Part shown: positions 5,988 through 13,607 of the stretch, in pieces
How positions within the stretch are numbered: the stretch's first letter is position 1
Layout of the letters: each line of letters starts with the position of its first letter
NCBI GenBank assembly: GCA_934487205.1
Contig: CAKSRS010000012.1
Span: forward strand, 1 to 44,934
Direction: 5' to 3'
From: an uncultured Clostridia bacterium
GTDB taxonomy: Bacteria > Bacillota > Clostridia > UBA1381
Length of the DNA stretch: 44,934 nucleotides
Program-made: the position numbers and the translations under genes
The notes under the pieces: generated by a model
Databases searched by the model: none
What the model was told of the DNA's origin: nothing
What the model saw: only the letters and a program-made list of their open reading frames with translations

Positions 5988-7895
5988 ATGTCTGAATATA
6001 AATTAGCAAAAAGCACAGATGATGTTAGAAATTATCTTAAAAATACAGAAATTATCAGCTTTGATTTTGAAACCGCACCAAATGATGAATATAGAGAGGA
6101 AACTATGGCGGCAATCGATCCGCACAAATCACACATTGTCGGAGTATCGTTTTCAGCGAAAGCCGGCACGGGAATTTATGTTCCGATTGCTCATAAAAAT
6201 ACAAGTTTAAATATTGATATGTTTGAAATATTGAAAGAATTTGCAACGAGCAGTGCCGTAAAAATTGCACACAACCTTGCATTTGAGACAATGTTTTTAT
6301 ACGCAAACGGAATCCTCATAAAACCGCCGGTGTATGACACCTTGCTTGCGGCGATGATGACGTTGAAGTCAAAAACAGAATTCCGTACACTTTCGGACAG
6401 CGGACTAAAAACGCTTGTTCCGCAGCTATTGAAGATTGAACTTCCCAAATTTGAAGAAGTCACCGCCGGTAAACATTTTGATGAGCTGAACCCGGAGGAT
6501 TACGAAACAATACGCTATGCCTGTGCCGACTCCGATTATGCACTGCAATTGTACAAGCTGTTTAATTCGTGGTTTGATAATAATCTGCCAAAACATCGAC
6601 AAATCATAGAAAATATTGAATCTCCGACAGCCGTGTTTGTGGGGATTATGAAATATCACGGTGTAAAGGTTGATAAAGCACTGATGTATGAGAAACAGTT
6701 TGAAGCGGAAGAAAAAATTAATGAAATACGGAAGAAAATACATAAGTTCACGGGCACTGAAATTGATCTCGGAGCAAATGCGTCAACCGACGCTTTTAAG
6801 AAATATCTGTATGAGGATTTAAAACTTCCTATTATGAAAACTACGGCAAAGTATCAAGCGGCTGCGGACGAAGAAAGCCTGATACTTTTAAAGGATTGGT
6901 GCGAAAAAAATAAGCCGGAAACATTACCGTTTTTAAATCTAATACATGATTATCGAAAATGGAACAAGATAAAATCAACGTATATTGACGGATTTTTAAA
7001 TGCGGTAAGCAGTGCCACAGGTTGTATACACACTTCATTCTTTCAGCTTGGAACAGATACCGGGCGGTTTGCATCAAGGAATCCGAATCTTCAGAATATG
7101 CCGAGAAAGGATAATGATCCAATTGGCATCCGTAATTTTCTGATACCGAATGAGGGACACATATTTATTGATTTTGATTTCTCGCAGATAGAACTGCGTG
7201 TCGGTTCATGGTATTGCAGGGACACTAAAATGCTCGAAACATACAAAAATGACGGTGACATTCATGCACAGACAACCTCTGTCATTTACAATATCCCATT
7301 TGACGAGGCAATTAATAAAAACGCTCCGCACTATAAAGAAAGACGCTCAATAGCGAAGAACTGTAATTTCGGTGTATTTTACGGGTTGTTCCCGAACGGA
7401 CTTATGCGAAACCTCAAAAAAGCGGGAATTGAAAAAACAAAACAGGAGTGTACAGATATTATCGAAAGTCTTAAAAATGGTTATACAAAGTTAGCAGAGT
7501 GGCAGAAGAACACAAAGCAAGACGCGTCAAACTGCGGATATTCAGAAACTGCATTCGGCAGGCGGAGAATTTTAAAAGGCATACATTCACCGGATATGGG
7601 GACGCGTTCCTACTGGCAGAGATGTGCGCTGAATACTCCGATTCAGGGAACTGCCGCAGATATTTTAAAGCTTGCAATGGTACGAATATTATCAAAGCTT
7701 GAGGAATACCCGTACATAAAACCTCTGCTCACGATACATGATGAAATTCTCTTTGAAGTACCGGAGAATAAGGCAGATGAAGCTTGCGCAATCATAAAAG
7801 ATTGCATGGAACATCAGCCTTTTCCGAAATTTGATGTGCCGCTTAAAGCAGAAGGAGCAAAGGGTTACAGTTTCGGGAACATGGAGGAACTGTAA
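5988..7895 (+). CDS. Family A DNA polymerase with 3'-5' exonuclease
   Basis: A 635-residue replicative DNA polymerase. The DnaQ-like proofreading domain has FDFETA (residues 25-30, Exo I), IAHNLAFE (Exo II) and YACADSDY (near 176-183, Exo III). The polymerase domain has motif A FDFSQIELRV (near 398-407), motif B RRSIAKNCNFGVFYG (near 452-466) and motif C TIHDEI (near 582-587). There is no 5'-nuclease domain, as is usual for phage PolA. ATG at 5988 is preferred over the in-frame start at 5940 because GGAAAGGA precedes it and homologous motifs begin soon after. It acts with the primase-helicase downstream. Confidence 0.95.
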   Translation: MSEYKLAKSTDDVRNYLKNTEIISFDFETAPNDEYREETMAAIDPHKSHIVGVSFSAKAGTGIYVPIAHKNTSLNIDMFEILKEFATSSAVKIAHNLAFETMFLYANGILIKPPVYDTLLAAMMTLKSKTEFRTLSDSGLKTLVPQLLKIELPKFEEVTAGKHFDELNPEDYETIRYACADSDYALQLYKLFNSWFDNNLPKHRQIIENIESPTAVFVGIMKYHGVKVDKALMYEKQFEAEEKINEIRKKIHKFTGTEIDLGANASTDAFKKYLYEDLKLPIMKTTAKYQAAADEESLILLKDWCEKNKPETLPFLNLIHDYRKWNKIKSTYIDGFLNAVSSATGCIHTSFFQLGTDTGRFASRNPNLQNMPRKDNDPIGIRNFLIPNEGHIFIDFDFSQIELRVGSWYCRDTKMLETYKNDGDIHAQTTSVIYNIPFDEAINKNAPHYKERRSIAKNCNFGVFYGLFPNGLMRNLKKAGIEKTKQECTDIIESLKNGYTKLAEWQKNTKQDASNCGYSETAFGRRRILKGIHSPDMGTRSYWQRCALNTPIQGTAADILKLAMVRILSKLEEYPYIKPLLTIHDEILFEVPENKADEACAIIKDCMEHQPFPKFDVPLKAEGAKGYSFGNMEEL

Positions 7896-7898
7896 CAC

Positions 7899-7992
7899 GA
7901 AAAATATGCTGCGCATCTTACCTCTTTTCGAGGTTCGGAGTATAAATATACGCCGTCACCTCTCAAAAAGGCAACCTGCTTGCATATTTTTC
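7899..7992 (+). ncRNA. Candidate structured RNA between polymerase and DUF4406 genes
   Basis: The 140-bp gap has no credible gene but a closed fold: an outer 11-bp perfect stem (7899-7909 with 7982-7992), an ACCTC/GAGGT hairpin (7920-7934) and a CGG-GTATA/TATAC-CCG hairpin (7936-7955). A second ACCTC (7958-7962) could replace the first as partner for the single GAGGT. It is not a tRNA: no acceptor or T-loop consensus. It could be an mRNA-processing or regulatory element. Confidence 0.4.
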
Positions 7993-8038
7993 ATGTTGAG
8001 ATTTGTGTCGCCGCACAGCGTCAGAAAGGAGGTTTAAT

Positions 8039-8476
8039 ATGGCAAATTACTTTAATTCAGAGAAATATCCCGACCCGACATCATATGCCGTTATGCATAA
8101 GTTGGAGCTGGAAGAAAAGAAAAAGCATAAAATTGCAAACGGTGAGTGGTTTATGAAATGGATATACATAGCAAGTCCGTATAAGGGTGACATAAAAACG
8201 AATGTTAGAAATGCAAAGCAATATGCAAGATTTGTTTCAAGGCAAACAGCCGTTCCGATAGCGCCGCATTTGTTTTTAACACAATTCTTAAATGATGAAA
8301 TCAGTGAAGAAAGAGAAATGGGACTGGCTCTTGGACTGCAGATGCTTAAACGGTGTCATGAATTGTGGGTGTTTGGAGAAAAGATAACCGAGGGTATGGC
8401 AAAAGAAATAGAGTTTGCCGAAAAAAGAGGTATTCCAATAAGATATTTCAATACGGAGTGTAAGGAGGCAAAATGA
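8039..8476 (+). CDS. DUF4406 (nucleoside deoxyribosyltransferase-like) protein
   Basis: A 145-residue protein. After a roughly 38-residue N-terminal extension (YPDPTSYAVMHKLE) comes a Rossmann-like DUF4406 domain with IYIASPYKGDIKTNV, PHLFLTQFLND and ELWVFG..ITEGMAKEIEFA, the pattern of nucleoside 2-deoxyribosyltransferase-like proteins. The family probably acts on nucleotides or bases, but the exact reaction is not known. AAAGGAGG sets the ATG. It lies two bases before the primase gene, in a nucleotide/replication context. The N-terminal extension is also seen fused to this domain in other clostridial phages, as I recall them. Confidence 0.75.
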   Translation: MANYFNSEKYPDPTSYAVMHKLELEEKKKHKIANGEWFMKWIYIASPYKGDIKTNVRNAKQYARFVSRQTAVPIAPHLFLTQFLNDEISEEREMGLALGLQMLKRCHELWVFGEKITEGMAKEIEFAEKRGIPIRYFNTECKEAK

Positions 8477-8477
8477 T

Positions 8478-11270
8478 ATGGACATTAAAACATTTTTATC
8501 TGCATTTTATTCGGAGAATGACGAAGTATGTATCCGTGTATTTTCCGATCGCAAGGCAGAAGATCCGGAATATAAAGGGAATAAATACACGGAGAAACTG
8601 AAAAATATTGACGTTTTGCTCCCAACACTTAAGCAGCACAACGAAAAACACCGAGGCATATTCTTTGTTGTAAATTCCGGAGGGCATACCGATGAGGAAA
8701 TAACAAGAATAAATGCACAGTTTGTTGAGATGGATACCGGGAGCTTTGAGGAACAGAGGGAGAGAATCAACGCATTTGCTCTCCCGCCGTCAATCATTGT
8801 GAAAACAAGAAAATCACTACATTGCTACTGGCTGATGAAGGACGCGGAAGTATCAAAATTTCGTGAAATACAGCTTCGTTTGGTAAAAGAATTTGCCGGT
8901 GATTCAATGTGTCAGAATGAAAGCCGATGCATGAGGATACCGGGGTTTTATCACTCGAAACAGGAGCCTATACTCGTTGAGTGTATAAAGTTCGAGCCAC
9001 AAATCAAGTATACGCAATCCGAACTTCAAGCATTGCTTCCGCAAGTACAGATTCCGGAATATGACGCAGAATCGAGAACAGAGTTTAACGGTGAAGTCGG
9101 CAGCGGTCAAAGGCTTATGGATAAATGCGAGTTCTGCAGATACTGCAAGGAAAATGCCAAAAAACTTTCAGAACCCGAATGGTATGCTTTTGTTACAAAT
9201 ATGTCGCTTACAAAGGACGGAGCGGAGCTTGTACATGAGATTTCAAAGCCGTATCCGAGGTACAGCAAAGCTGAAACCGATGATAAAATCTGTCATGCAA
9301 TAAAAGAGCATAAACCGCATACTTGTCGGTATATACAAGAAAGGCTCGGCTTTCATAACTGTAAAGATTGCAGCGTTAAAGCGCCGGTTGCCTATGCCGT
9401 TTTGAGTATGGCGGAACAAGCGGAGGAGTTTGCCAGCAGTGACATATCTGAGGATATGATTTTTGATGATAAGACAGTTGAGCTTATGGCATACGCAAAG
9501 AAAAATGCTCCTGCAGCATATGGGAAATTCAAGTTAAAGCTAAAAGGCAAATGCCCGATAAAGGACTTTGAGGCGGCAGTGAATTTTAAGAATAAATCAT
9601 ATACCGTGATTGAGGACACTGCTATGCCTTTAAATCTTGACGGAATTGCTTTAAACGGTGCGGTTCAGCCTGCAAACTGGAATGTTACAATGGAGCATGG
9701 AATACAGAAGATTGTATATTCAAAGGATGGCAATACTGTTGTCACGGTATGTCCGTCTCCGGTGGTTATCACAAAGAGATTTAAAAATGTAGATGCGTGT
9801 TCGGAAAAAGTAGAACTATCGTTTTACCGAGATAATGTGTGGACAAGCATTGTGGTGACAAGATCGGCTGCGTTTAATAAATCGTCTATCATAAGCTGTG
9901 CGGACAGAGGATTTCCGGTGGCTTCAAAAAACGCCTCGGATATGGTGGACTATTTATATGATTATGAGAATGCGAACGTTAAAAATATTCCGCTTATGAA
10001 ATCGACAGAGCGGCTCGGGTGGATTGATGATACATCATTCTTTCCCTATACCGCAAAGAACAATATCTGCTTTGAAACGGATTTTGAAGATTCAAATGAA
10101 ATACATAAAAGTCTTGCTGAACAAGGCTGCTTTGATGTGTGGCTTGAATATGCTGCAAAACTCCGAGAAAACCCTTACGGCAGATTTATGCTTGCGTCGT
10201 CCTTTGCATCGGTGCTTCTGAAACCGTTGTCGCATCGTGTGTTTTTCTTGAATATCTGGCATGATACAACAAGCGGTAAATCGGCAGCGTGTAAGATGGC
10301 GGTGTCTGTCTGGGGCAATCCGTTAAAGCTTATGGGCAGCTTTAATGCAACGGCAGTAGGTTTGGAGAGAAAGGCTGATACTTTAAGAAATATTCTCTAT
10401 GGGCTCGATGAGAGGCAGCTTGCAAACGAGAACCGCCTGCCCATGGCACAGATTGTTTATGGGTTATCAAATGGGTTCGGAAGAATCAGAGGCAGCAAAG
10501 AAGGCGGTATTCAGAGTATGACAAACTGGAGATTGATAGTTTTATCAACGGCAGAAGAACCCCTTCTTTCGGACGATTCGCATGACGGAATGAATACCCG
10601 TGTTATGGAGATACACGGAGTTCCTGTTGACGACAAAGGTTTTGCGTCCGAGCTGCATAATATCAGTGAAAAGAATTACGGTTTCGCCGGGCGAAAGTTC
10701 GTTGAAAGGCTGTGCAATGAAATGAACTTAAGAAAAGGTATGGTGCAGCATGACTTTGAAAGAATCAGGGCGGCAATTAAGGACAAGTTGTCCTCTGCTA
10801 CACACCTTGACAATGCTGCGGTCATCGCACTCGGTGATTATTACTCAGATATGTGGATTTGGGAAAACGATGAAGTAAAGGCCTTTAGCAATGCTGTGAA
10901 CACGGCTGTGTTGATGCTTGAAAACAATGCATCACTCGAAAAAGAGGACATTATATCCCGTGCATGGCAGTATGTAACCGACTGGTGTGTAATAAATGAC
11001 AAGGCATTCGGTGACGATGCAAATCAGAGGTTTGGCATTAAAGAAGGTGCGTCAAGATACTATGTTTCAAAGGCTCCGCTGTATGACGCATTAAAGAAAC
11101 ACGGGTATCCGGTTGAAAAGTGTATGACAGGGTTCTTTGAACGCGGGTATATGCAGCGCTGGAATGGGAAGCGGCAGAAACAAAAGAAGAATGCAGGCGT
11201 TCAAAACTGGTATTATGTGATTGATGTACCAACGGGAAATGATGAAAATAGTATAAATCCACTTAGTTAA
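8478..11270 (+). CDS. Primase-helicase: RepB-like primase plus DUF927
   Basis: A 930-residue multidomain replication protein. The N-terminal 200 residues resemble a RepB/archaeo-eukaryotic-type primase (FVEMDTGSFEE with acidic residues, PSIIVKTRKSLHCYWLM, RCMRIPGFYHSK). A cysteine-rich segment follows (CEFCRYCKE, CRYIQERLGFHNCKDC). Residues about 380-680 are a DUF927 ATPase/helicase domain with Walker A-like TTSGKS (near 597-602) and GLDERQL. It would unwind the origin and prime synthesis for the PolA-type polymerase. AAGGAGG precedes the ATG. The next 270 bp are non-coding and rich in inverted repeats, as expected for a cognate origin. Confidence 0.85.
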   Translation: MDIKTFLSAFYSENDEVCIRVFSDRKAEDPEYKGNKYTEKLKNIDVLLPTLKQHNEKHRGIFFVVNSGGHTDEEITRINAQFVEMDTGSFEEQRERINAFALPPSIIVKTRKSLHCYWLMKDAEVSKFREIQLRLVKEFAGDSMCQNESRCMRIPGFYHSKQEPILVECIKFEPQIKYTQSELQALLPQVQIPEYDAESRTEFNGEVGSGQRLMDKCEFCRYCKENAKKLSEPEWYAFVTNMSLTKDGAELVHEISKPYPRYSKAETDDKICHAIKEHKPHTCRYIQERLGFHNCKDCSVKAPVAYAVLSMAEQAEEFASSDISEDMIFDDKTVELMAYAKKNAPAAYGKFKLKLKGKCPIKDFEAAVNFKNKSYTVIEDTAMPLNLDGIALNGAVQPANWNVTMEHGIQKIVYSKDGNTVVTVCPSPVVITKRFKNVDACSEKVELSFYRDNVWTSIVVTRSAAFNKSSIISCADRGFPVASKNASDMVDYLYDYENANVKNIPLMKSTERLGWIDDTSFFPYTAKNNICFETDFEDSNEIHKSLAEQGCFDVWLEYAAKLRENPYGRFMLASSFASVLLKPLSHRVFFLNIWHDTTSGKSAACKMAVSVWGNPLKLMGSFNATAVGLERKADTLRNILYGLDERQLANENRLPMAQIVYGLSNGFGRIRGSKEGGIQSMTNWRLIVLSTAEEPLLSDDSHDGMNTRVMEIHGVPVDDKGFASELHNISEKNYGFAGRKFVERLCNEMNLRKGMVQHDFERIRAAIKDKLSSATHLDNAAVIALGDYYSDMWIWENDEVKAFSNAVNTAVLMLENNASLEKEDIISRAWQYVTDWCVINDKAFGDDANQRFGIKEGASRYYVSKAPLYDALKKHGYPVEKCMTGFFERGYMQRWNGKRQKQKKNAGVQNWYYVIDVPTGNDENSINPLS

Positions 11271-11541
11271 GTGTTACCGTGATTTTATGAAAAGCAAGTA
11301 AAATCAGGGGTTTGCAGACTTCGGTAACACGATAATACGGGCAACACCATGTACACACACCTATATATAAATAAAAAATATAAAAATAGGATATGTGAGA
11401 TTGCCCCATGCGCGAGGTGTGGAGAGCGTATTATTATATTACCAATATAATAAATATAGTATTTACCTAATGTTTTCGGTAATAAAAAGGGCAATACGAA
11501 CGGTAACATGAGTGTTACTCTTATAAAGGAGAAATGAAACC
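11271..11541. other. Non-coding inverted-repeat cluster, candidate replication origin
   Basis: Nested stems start right at the primase stop: GTGTTACCG (11271-11279) with CGGTAACAC (11322-11330), inside it GATTTTA (11281-11287) with TAAAATC (11299-11305). Then GGGCAA (11339-11344) with TTGCCC (11401-11406), a perfect 10-bp AT palindrome (11431-11440 with 11444-11453), and TTACC (11463-11467) with GGTAA (11478-11482). GGTAAC/GTTAC cores recur near 11502 and 11514. Repeated GTTACC words, AT-rich DNA and adjacency to a primase-helicase suggest iterons. No ORF is credible here. Confidence 0.5.
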
Positions 11542-11832
11542 ATGCTTGAAAAGAATATAACCAACAAAATATTAAAGTATCTTAAAAGTCTTGACAAATG
11601 CTTTTGTTTTAAAGAACACGGCGGCAGTTACGGAAGTTCCGGCATACCGGATATTATCTGCTGTTATCATGGGCATTTCATTGGCTTTGAAGTTAAAACC
11701 GACAAAGGCAGAACCACAGCATTGCAGGAGATTCAGCTGAGAAACATTAACCATGCCGGTGGAACGGCTGTGGTGGTCAGAAGTCTGGACGATGTAAAAA
11801 ATATATTGAACGAAACGGAGGGATTATCATGA
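11542..11832 (+). CDS. VRR-NUC domain nuclease
   Basis: A 96-residue single-domain nuclease of the PD-(D/E)xK superfamily, VRR-NUC type. The core reads SSGIPDIICCYHGHFIGFEVK: the Asp of PDI, the Glu and the Lys of EVK form the metal site, and TALQEIQLRNINHAGG is the downstream helix that completes the fold. Phage VRR-NUC proteins are thought to act on branched DNA (Holliday-junction-like) during recombination or before packaging. AAAGGAG precedes the ATG, and its stop overlaps the next start by ATGA. Confidence 0.9.
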   Translation: MLEKNITNKILKYLKSLDKCFCFKEHGGSYGSSGIPDIICCYHGHFIGFEVKTDKGRTTALQEIQLRNINHAGGTAVVVRSLDDVKNILNETEGLS

Positions 11833-12242
11833 CTGCTAAAGAATATTTAAAAAGTATTTCACAGCTTGATGATGAGATTAAAAGAAAACGGCAGCGGTGC
11901 AGAACATTGAGAGACGTTGCGATGAATACATCTGTAAAGTATTCGGGAGATGCCGTACAGCAAACGAGAGATAATAATCCGCTTGAAAAAATCCTGGCAA
12001 AGGTTATTGACCTTGAACGGCAGATTGAAAATGAAGAGAGCAGACTGGTGGATTTAAAGGCAGAAGTGTGGGAACAGCTGGACAAGCTTGAAGATGAAAC
12101 GCAAAAGAGAATACTTTGGCTGAGGTATGCCGAAAAGAAAACATGGAAAATGATTGCTAAGGATATTTGTTTTTCAGAACGTTACATACGAAAGCTGCAT
12201 GCTAAAGGTCTGATTAAACTGGAGGAATTATTAAAAAAATAA
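11829..12242 (+). CDS. DUF1492/ArpU-type late transcription regulator
   Basis: A 137-residue protein with a long N-terminal coiled coil (residues about 5-75) and a C-terminal sigma-70 region 4-like helix-turn-helix (RILWLRYAEKKTWKMIAKDI...SERYIRKLHAKGL). Related DUF1492, ArpU and RinA proteins are phage late-gene activators. It ends the early operon and is followed immediately by three AGTTCC repeats and a -10 box ahead of the next operon, which fits a role as activator at that site. The ATG overlaps the VRR-NUC stop, so the two are coupled. Confidence 0.82.
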   Translation: MTAKEYLKSISQLDDEIKRKRQRCRTLRDVAMNTSVKYSGDAVQQTRDNNPLEKILAKVIDLERQIENEESRLVDLKAEVWEQLDKLEDETQKRILWLRYAEKKTWKMIAKDICFSERYIRKLHAKGLIKLEELLKK

Positions 12243-12254
12243 AAAAGACCATGT

Positions 12255-12317
12255 AGTTCCGCTTAGTTCCATACAGTTCCTTATTGCAACCGCTTTAACT
12301 TTGTGATATTATATAAT
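12255..12317 (+). promoter_or_regulatory. Candidate late promoter with three phased AGTTCC repeats
   Basis: AGTTCC occurs at 12255-12260, 12265-12270 and 12275-12280, exactly one helical turn apart. TATAAT is at 12312-12317 but no -35 box is seen at 16-18 bp (ACCGCT/CCGCTT). The repeats lie about 43-68 bp before the expected start site, the normal position for an activator. The DUF1492 gene just upstream is the obvious candidate binder. Confidence 0.6.
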
Positions 12318-12363
12318 CGACAGAAAAATAAAAAAATCACTCCGAAAGGATGAGGTGACAGCA

Positions 12364-12735
12364 ATGCCTATGAAACCATTAAAACCTTGCCGGCATCCAG
12401 GCTGTCCGGAACTGACAAGTGATATGTATTGCACAAAGCACGCTCCCCTCTATCAAAGGGAAAGCGCACATAGCCGCGGGTACAATTCCAAATGGCGCAG
12501 ACTTTCAAGGCTGTACTTAAAAGCTCACCCGCTTTGCTGTGAATGTAAACGGCAAGGCAAGCTTACTCCGGCAACGGTGGTTGACCATATCGTTCCCCAT
12601 CATGGTAATCAAAAACTGATGTGGAACGAAAGTAACTGGCAGAGCCTGTGCAAGCAGTGTCATGACAGGAAAACGGCACGATTTGACAGAACACCGACAT
12701 ATGGGTATCAGACCCCCTGCCCCAGGGGGGTCTGA
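12364..12735 (+). CDS. HNH endonuclease, packaging-associated type
   Basis: A 123-residue nuclease. An N-terminal Cys cluster (CRHPGC...YCTKH) precedes the HNH core: CCECKRQG, VVDHIVPHH (catalytic His) and NWQSLCKQCHDRKT, the beta-beta-alpha metal fold with its structural zinc. HNH proteins of this kind near terminase genes take part in cos cleavage in several phages. GAGGTG before ATG 12364 sets the start; an in-frame GTG lies at 12355. The terminase genes are about 7 kb downstream here, separated by modification genes, which is unusual. The last codons coincide with a CAGACCCCC/GGGGGTCTG hairpin. Confidence 0.88.
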   Translation: MPMKPLKPCRHPGCPELTSDMYCTKHAPLYQRESAHSRGYNSKWRRLSRLYLKAHPLCCECKRQGKLTPATVVDHIVPHHGNQKLMWNESNWQSLCKQCHDRKTARFDRTPTYGYQTPCPRGV

Positions 12736-12820
12736 ATCTCAAAAATGGCTTAAAACCAAGACCGCGCCCACCCTTTGTGTGAATTTTCGCAAAATTAATG
12801 AGGGGGGACCCCCTGCGAAA
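12709..12820. repeat. Two GC-rich palindromes after HNH gene, possible cos region
   Basis: CAGACCCCC (12709-12717) pairs with GGGGGTCTG (12726-12734). About 50 bp on, TTTCGC (12785-12790) and GCGAAA (12815-12820) flank AGGGGGGACCCCCT (12801-12814). No T-run follows either, so they are not ordinary terminators. GC-rich palindromic blocks in an AT-rich phage next to an HNH gene are plausible cos sites. Confidence 0.35.
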
Positions 12821-12898
12821 TAGTGCAAAGCCTTGTGCCGACTGCGTTTAAAGGCATTTTATTTTGCTAAAAGATATAACGTAAAACAATGATAAAAG

Positions 12899-12939
12899 CC
12901 TCTGAAAACCAAGCTGTTATGCGGTTTTCGGAGGTTTTT
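12899..12939 (+). terminator. Intrinsic terminator 1 after HNH gene
   Basis: CCTCTGAAAACC (12899-12910) and GGTTTTCGGAGG (12923-12934) form a 12-bp stem with one mismatch and a 12-nt loop, followed by TTTTT. Confidence 0.8.
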
Positions 12940-12960
12940 AAATTAAAAACTTAAATTTCA

Positions 12961-13010
12961 AAAAACACTCAAAACTGTGCGTTTTTAATGCATTTTTGAG
13001 TGTTTTTTAT
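12961..13010. terminator. Intrinsic terminator 2, possibly bidirectional
   Basis: AAAAACACTCAAAA (12961-12974) and TTTTGAGTGTTTTT (12994-13007) are perfectly complementary. The arms provide A- and T-runs, so either direction could terminate. Confidence 0.65.
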
Positions 13011-13050
13011 ATGTTTTTTTTTAAAACATTTCACGAAATGAGGTGAGCTG

Positions 13051-13485
13051 ATGACAGAATACGAAAAAATGAAAATCCCCGAACTGCGGGCAAGCGGTAT
13101 GGGATATAAGGCAATTGCGAATGTTCTTGGTCTTTCACGAGATGCAGTGAGAGGCTTTTGCAGAAAGTATGGCTTAAACGGAAATGCAGAGGTTATGCAG
13201 AAAAACATGGAACTCAAAGTTAAAAACGGAGTGCTGTGCCTTAACTGTTCAAAGCCTATCGAATCTAAAAGCCACGGACGAAAGCGGAAGTTTTGCTGTA
13301 ATGAGTGTCGTCGGGAGTGGTGGAAACAAAATGCATATAAAATTAACCGCAGCCATGACGCAATGTATCAATGTGAATGCAGTTACTGTCATAAGCAATT
13401 TACCAGTTATGGGAATAGGCATAGAAAATATTGCAGCCATGGATGTTATATAAAAGACCGATTCGGAGGAACTAAGTTTGAATAA
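13051..13485 (+). CDS. HTH plus zinc-finger phage protein
   Basis: A 144-residue protein. Residues 5-45 form a Fis/Hin-like helix-turn-helix (LRASGMGYKAIANVLGLSRDAVRGFCRKYGL). Two zinc motifs follow: CLNCSKPI...KFCCNECRREWW (about residues 64-90) and CECSYCHKQF...KYCSHGCYIKDR (about 108-137). It looks DNA-binding. Similar genes sit near methyltransferases and terminases in clostridial phages and are sometimes labelled sigma-like. GAGGTGA precedes the ATG. It starts a transcript after a double terminator, although no clear promoter is seen. Confidence 0.65.
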   Translation: MTEYEKMKIPELRASGMGYKAIANVLGLSRDAVRGFCRKYGLNGNAEVMQKNMELKVKNGVLCLNCSKPIESKSHGRKRKFCCNECRREWWKQNAYKINRSHDAMYQCECSYCHKQFTSYGNRHRKYCSHGCYIKDRFGGTKFE

Positions 13486-13607
13486 AATCGCCCATATCAC
13501 CGCCTTTTGCTCGGGGCAGTACCCATGTACAGCACCACTCGCTGCAAGACGGCAATCTGAACGATTTTCTTGCAAACTTAAAGTGTTGAGAAAGGATTTG
13601 ATATAAA

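Larger units (their letters stand above)
12736..13050. other. 315-bp gap without a gene
   Basis: No ORF with a ribosome binding site is present. The stretch holds the second GC-rich palindrome (12785-12820) and two terminator-like hairpins (12899-12939 and 12961-13010), then the GAGGTG site of the next gene. It separates the HNH transcript from the downstream operon. Confidence 0.7.

Noticed and set aside
7899..7992. tRNA
   Set aside because: The multi-branch fold lacks a tRNA T-loop, CCA-type end and 7-bp acceptor geometry. No tRNA was recognised anywhere in the window.
7831..8037. 68-codon ORF across the polymerase stop
   Set aside because: It overlaps the polymerase C-terminus in another frame and has no start signal; the non-coding RNA fold explains the gap better.
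12255..12280. CRISPR-like array
   Set aside because: The repeat is only 6 bp with 4-bp spacing, far too short for a CRISPR; it is an operator-type repeat.
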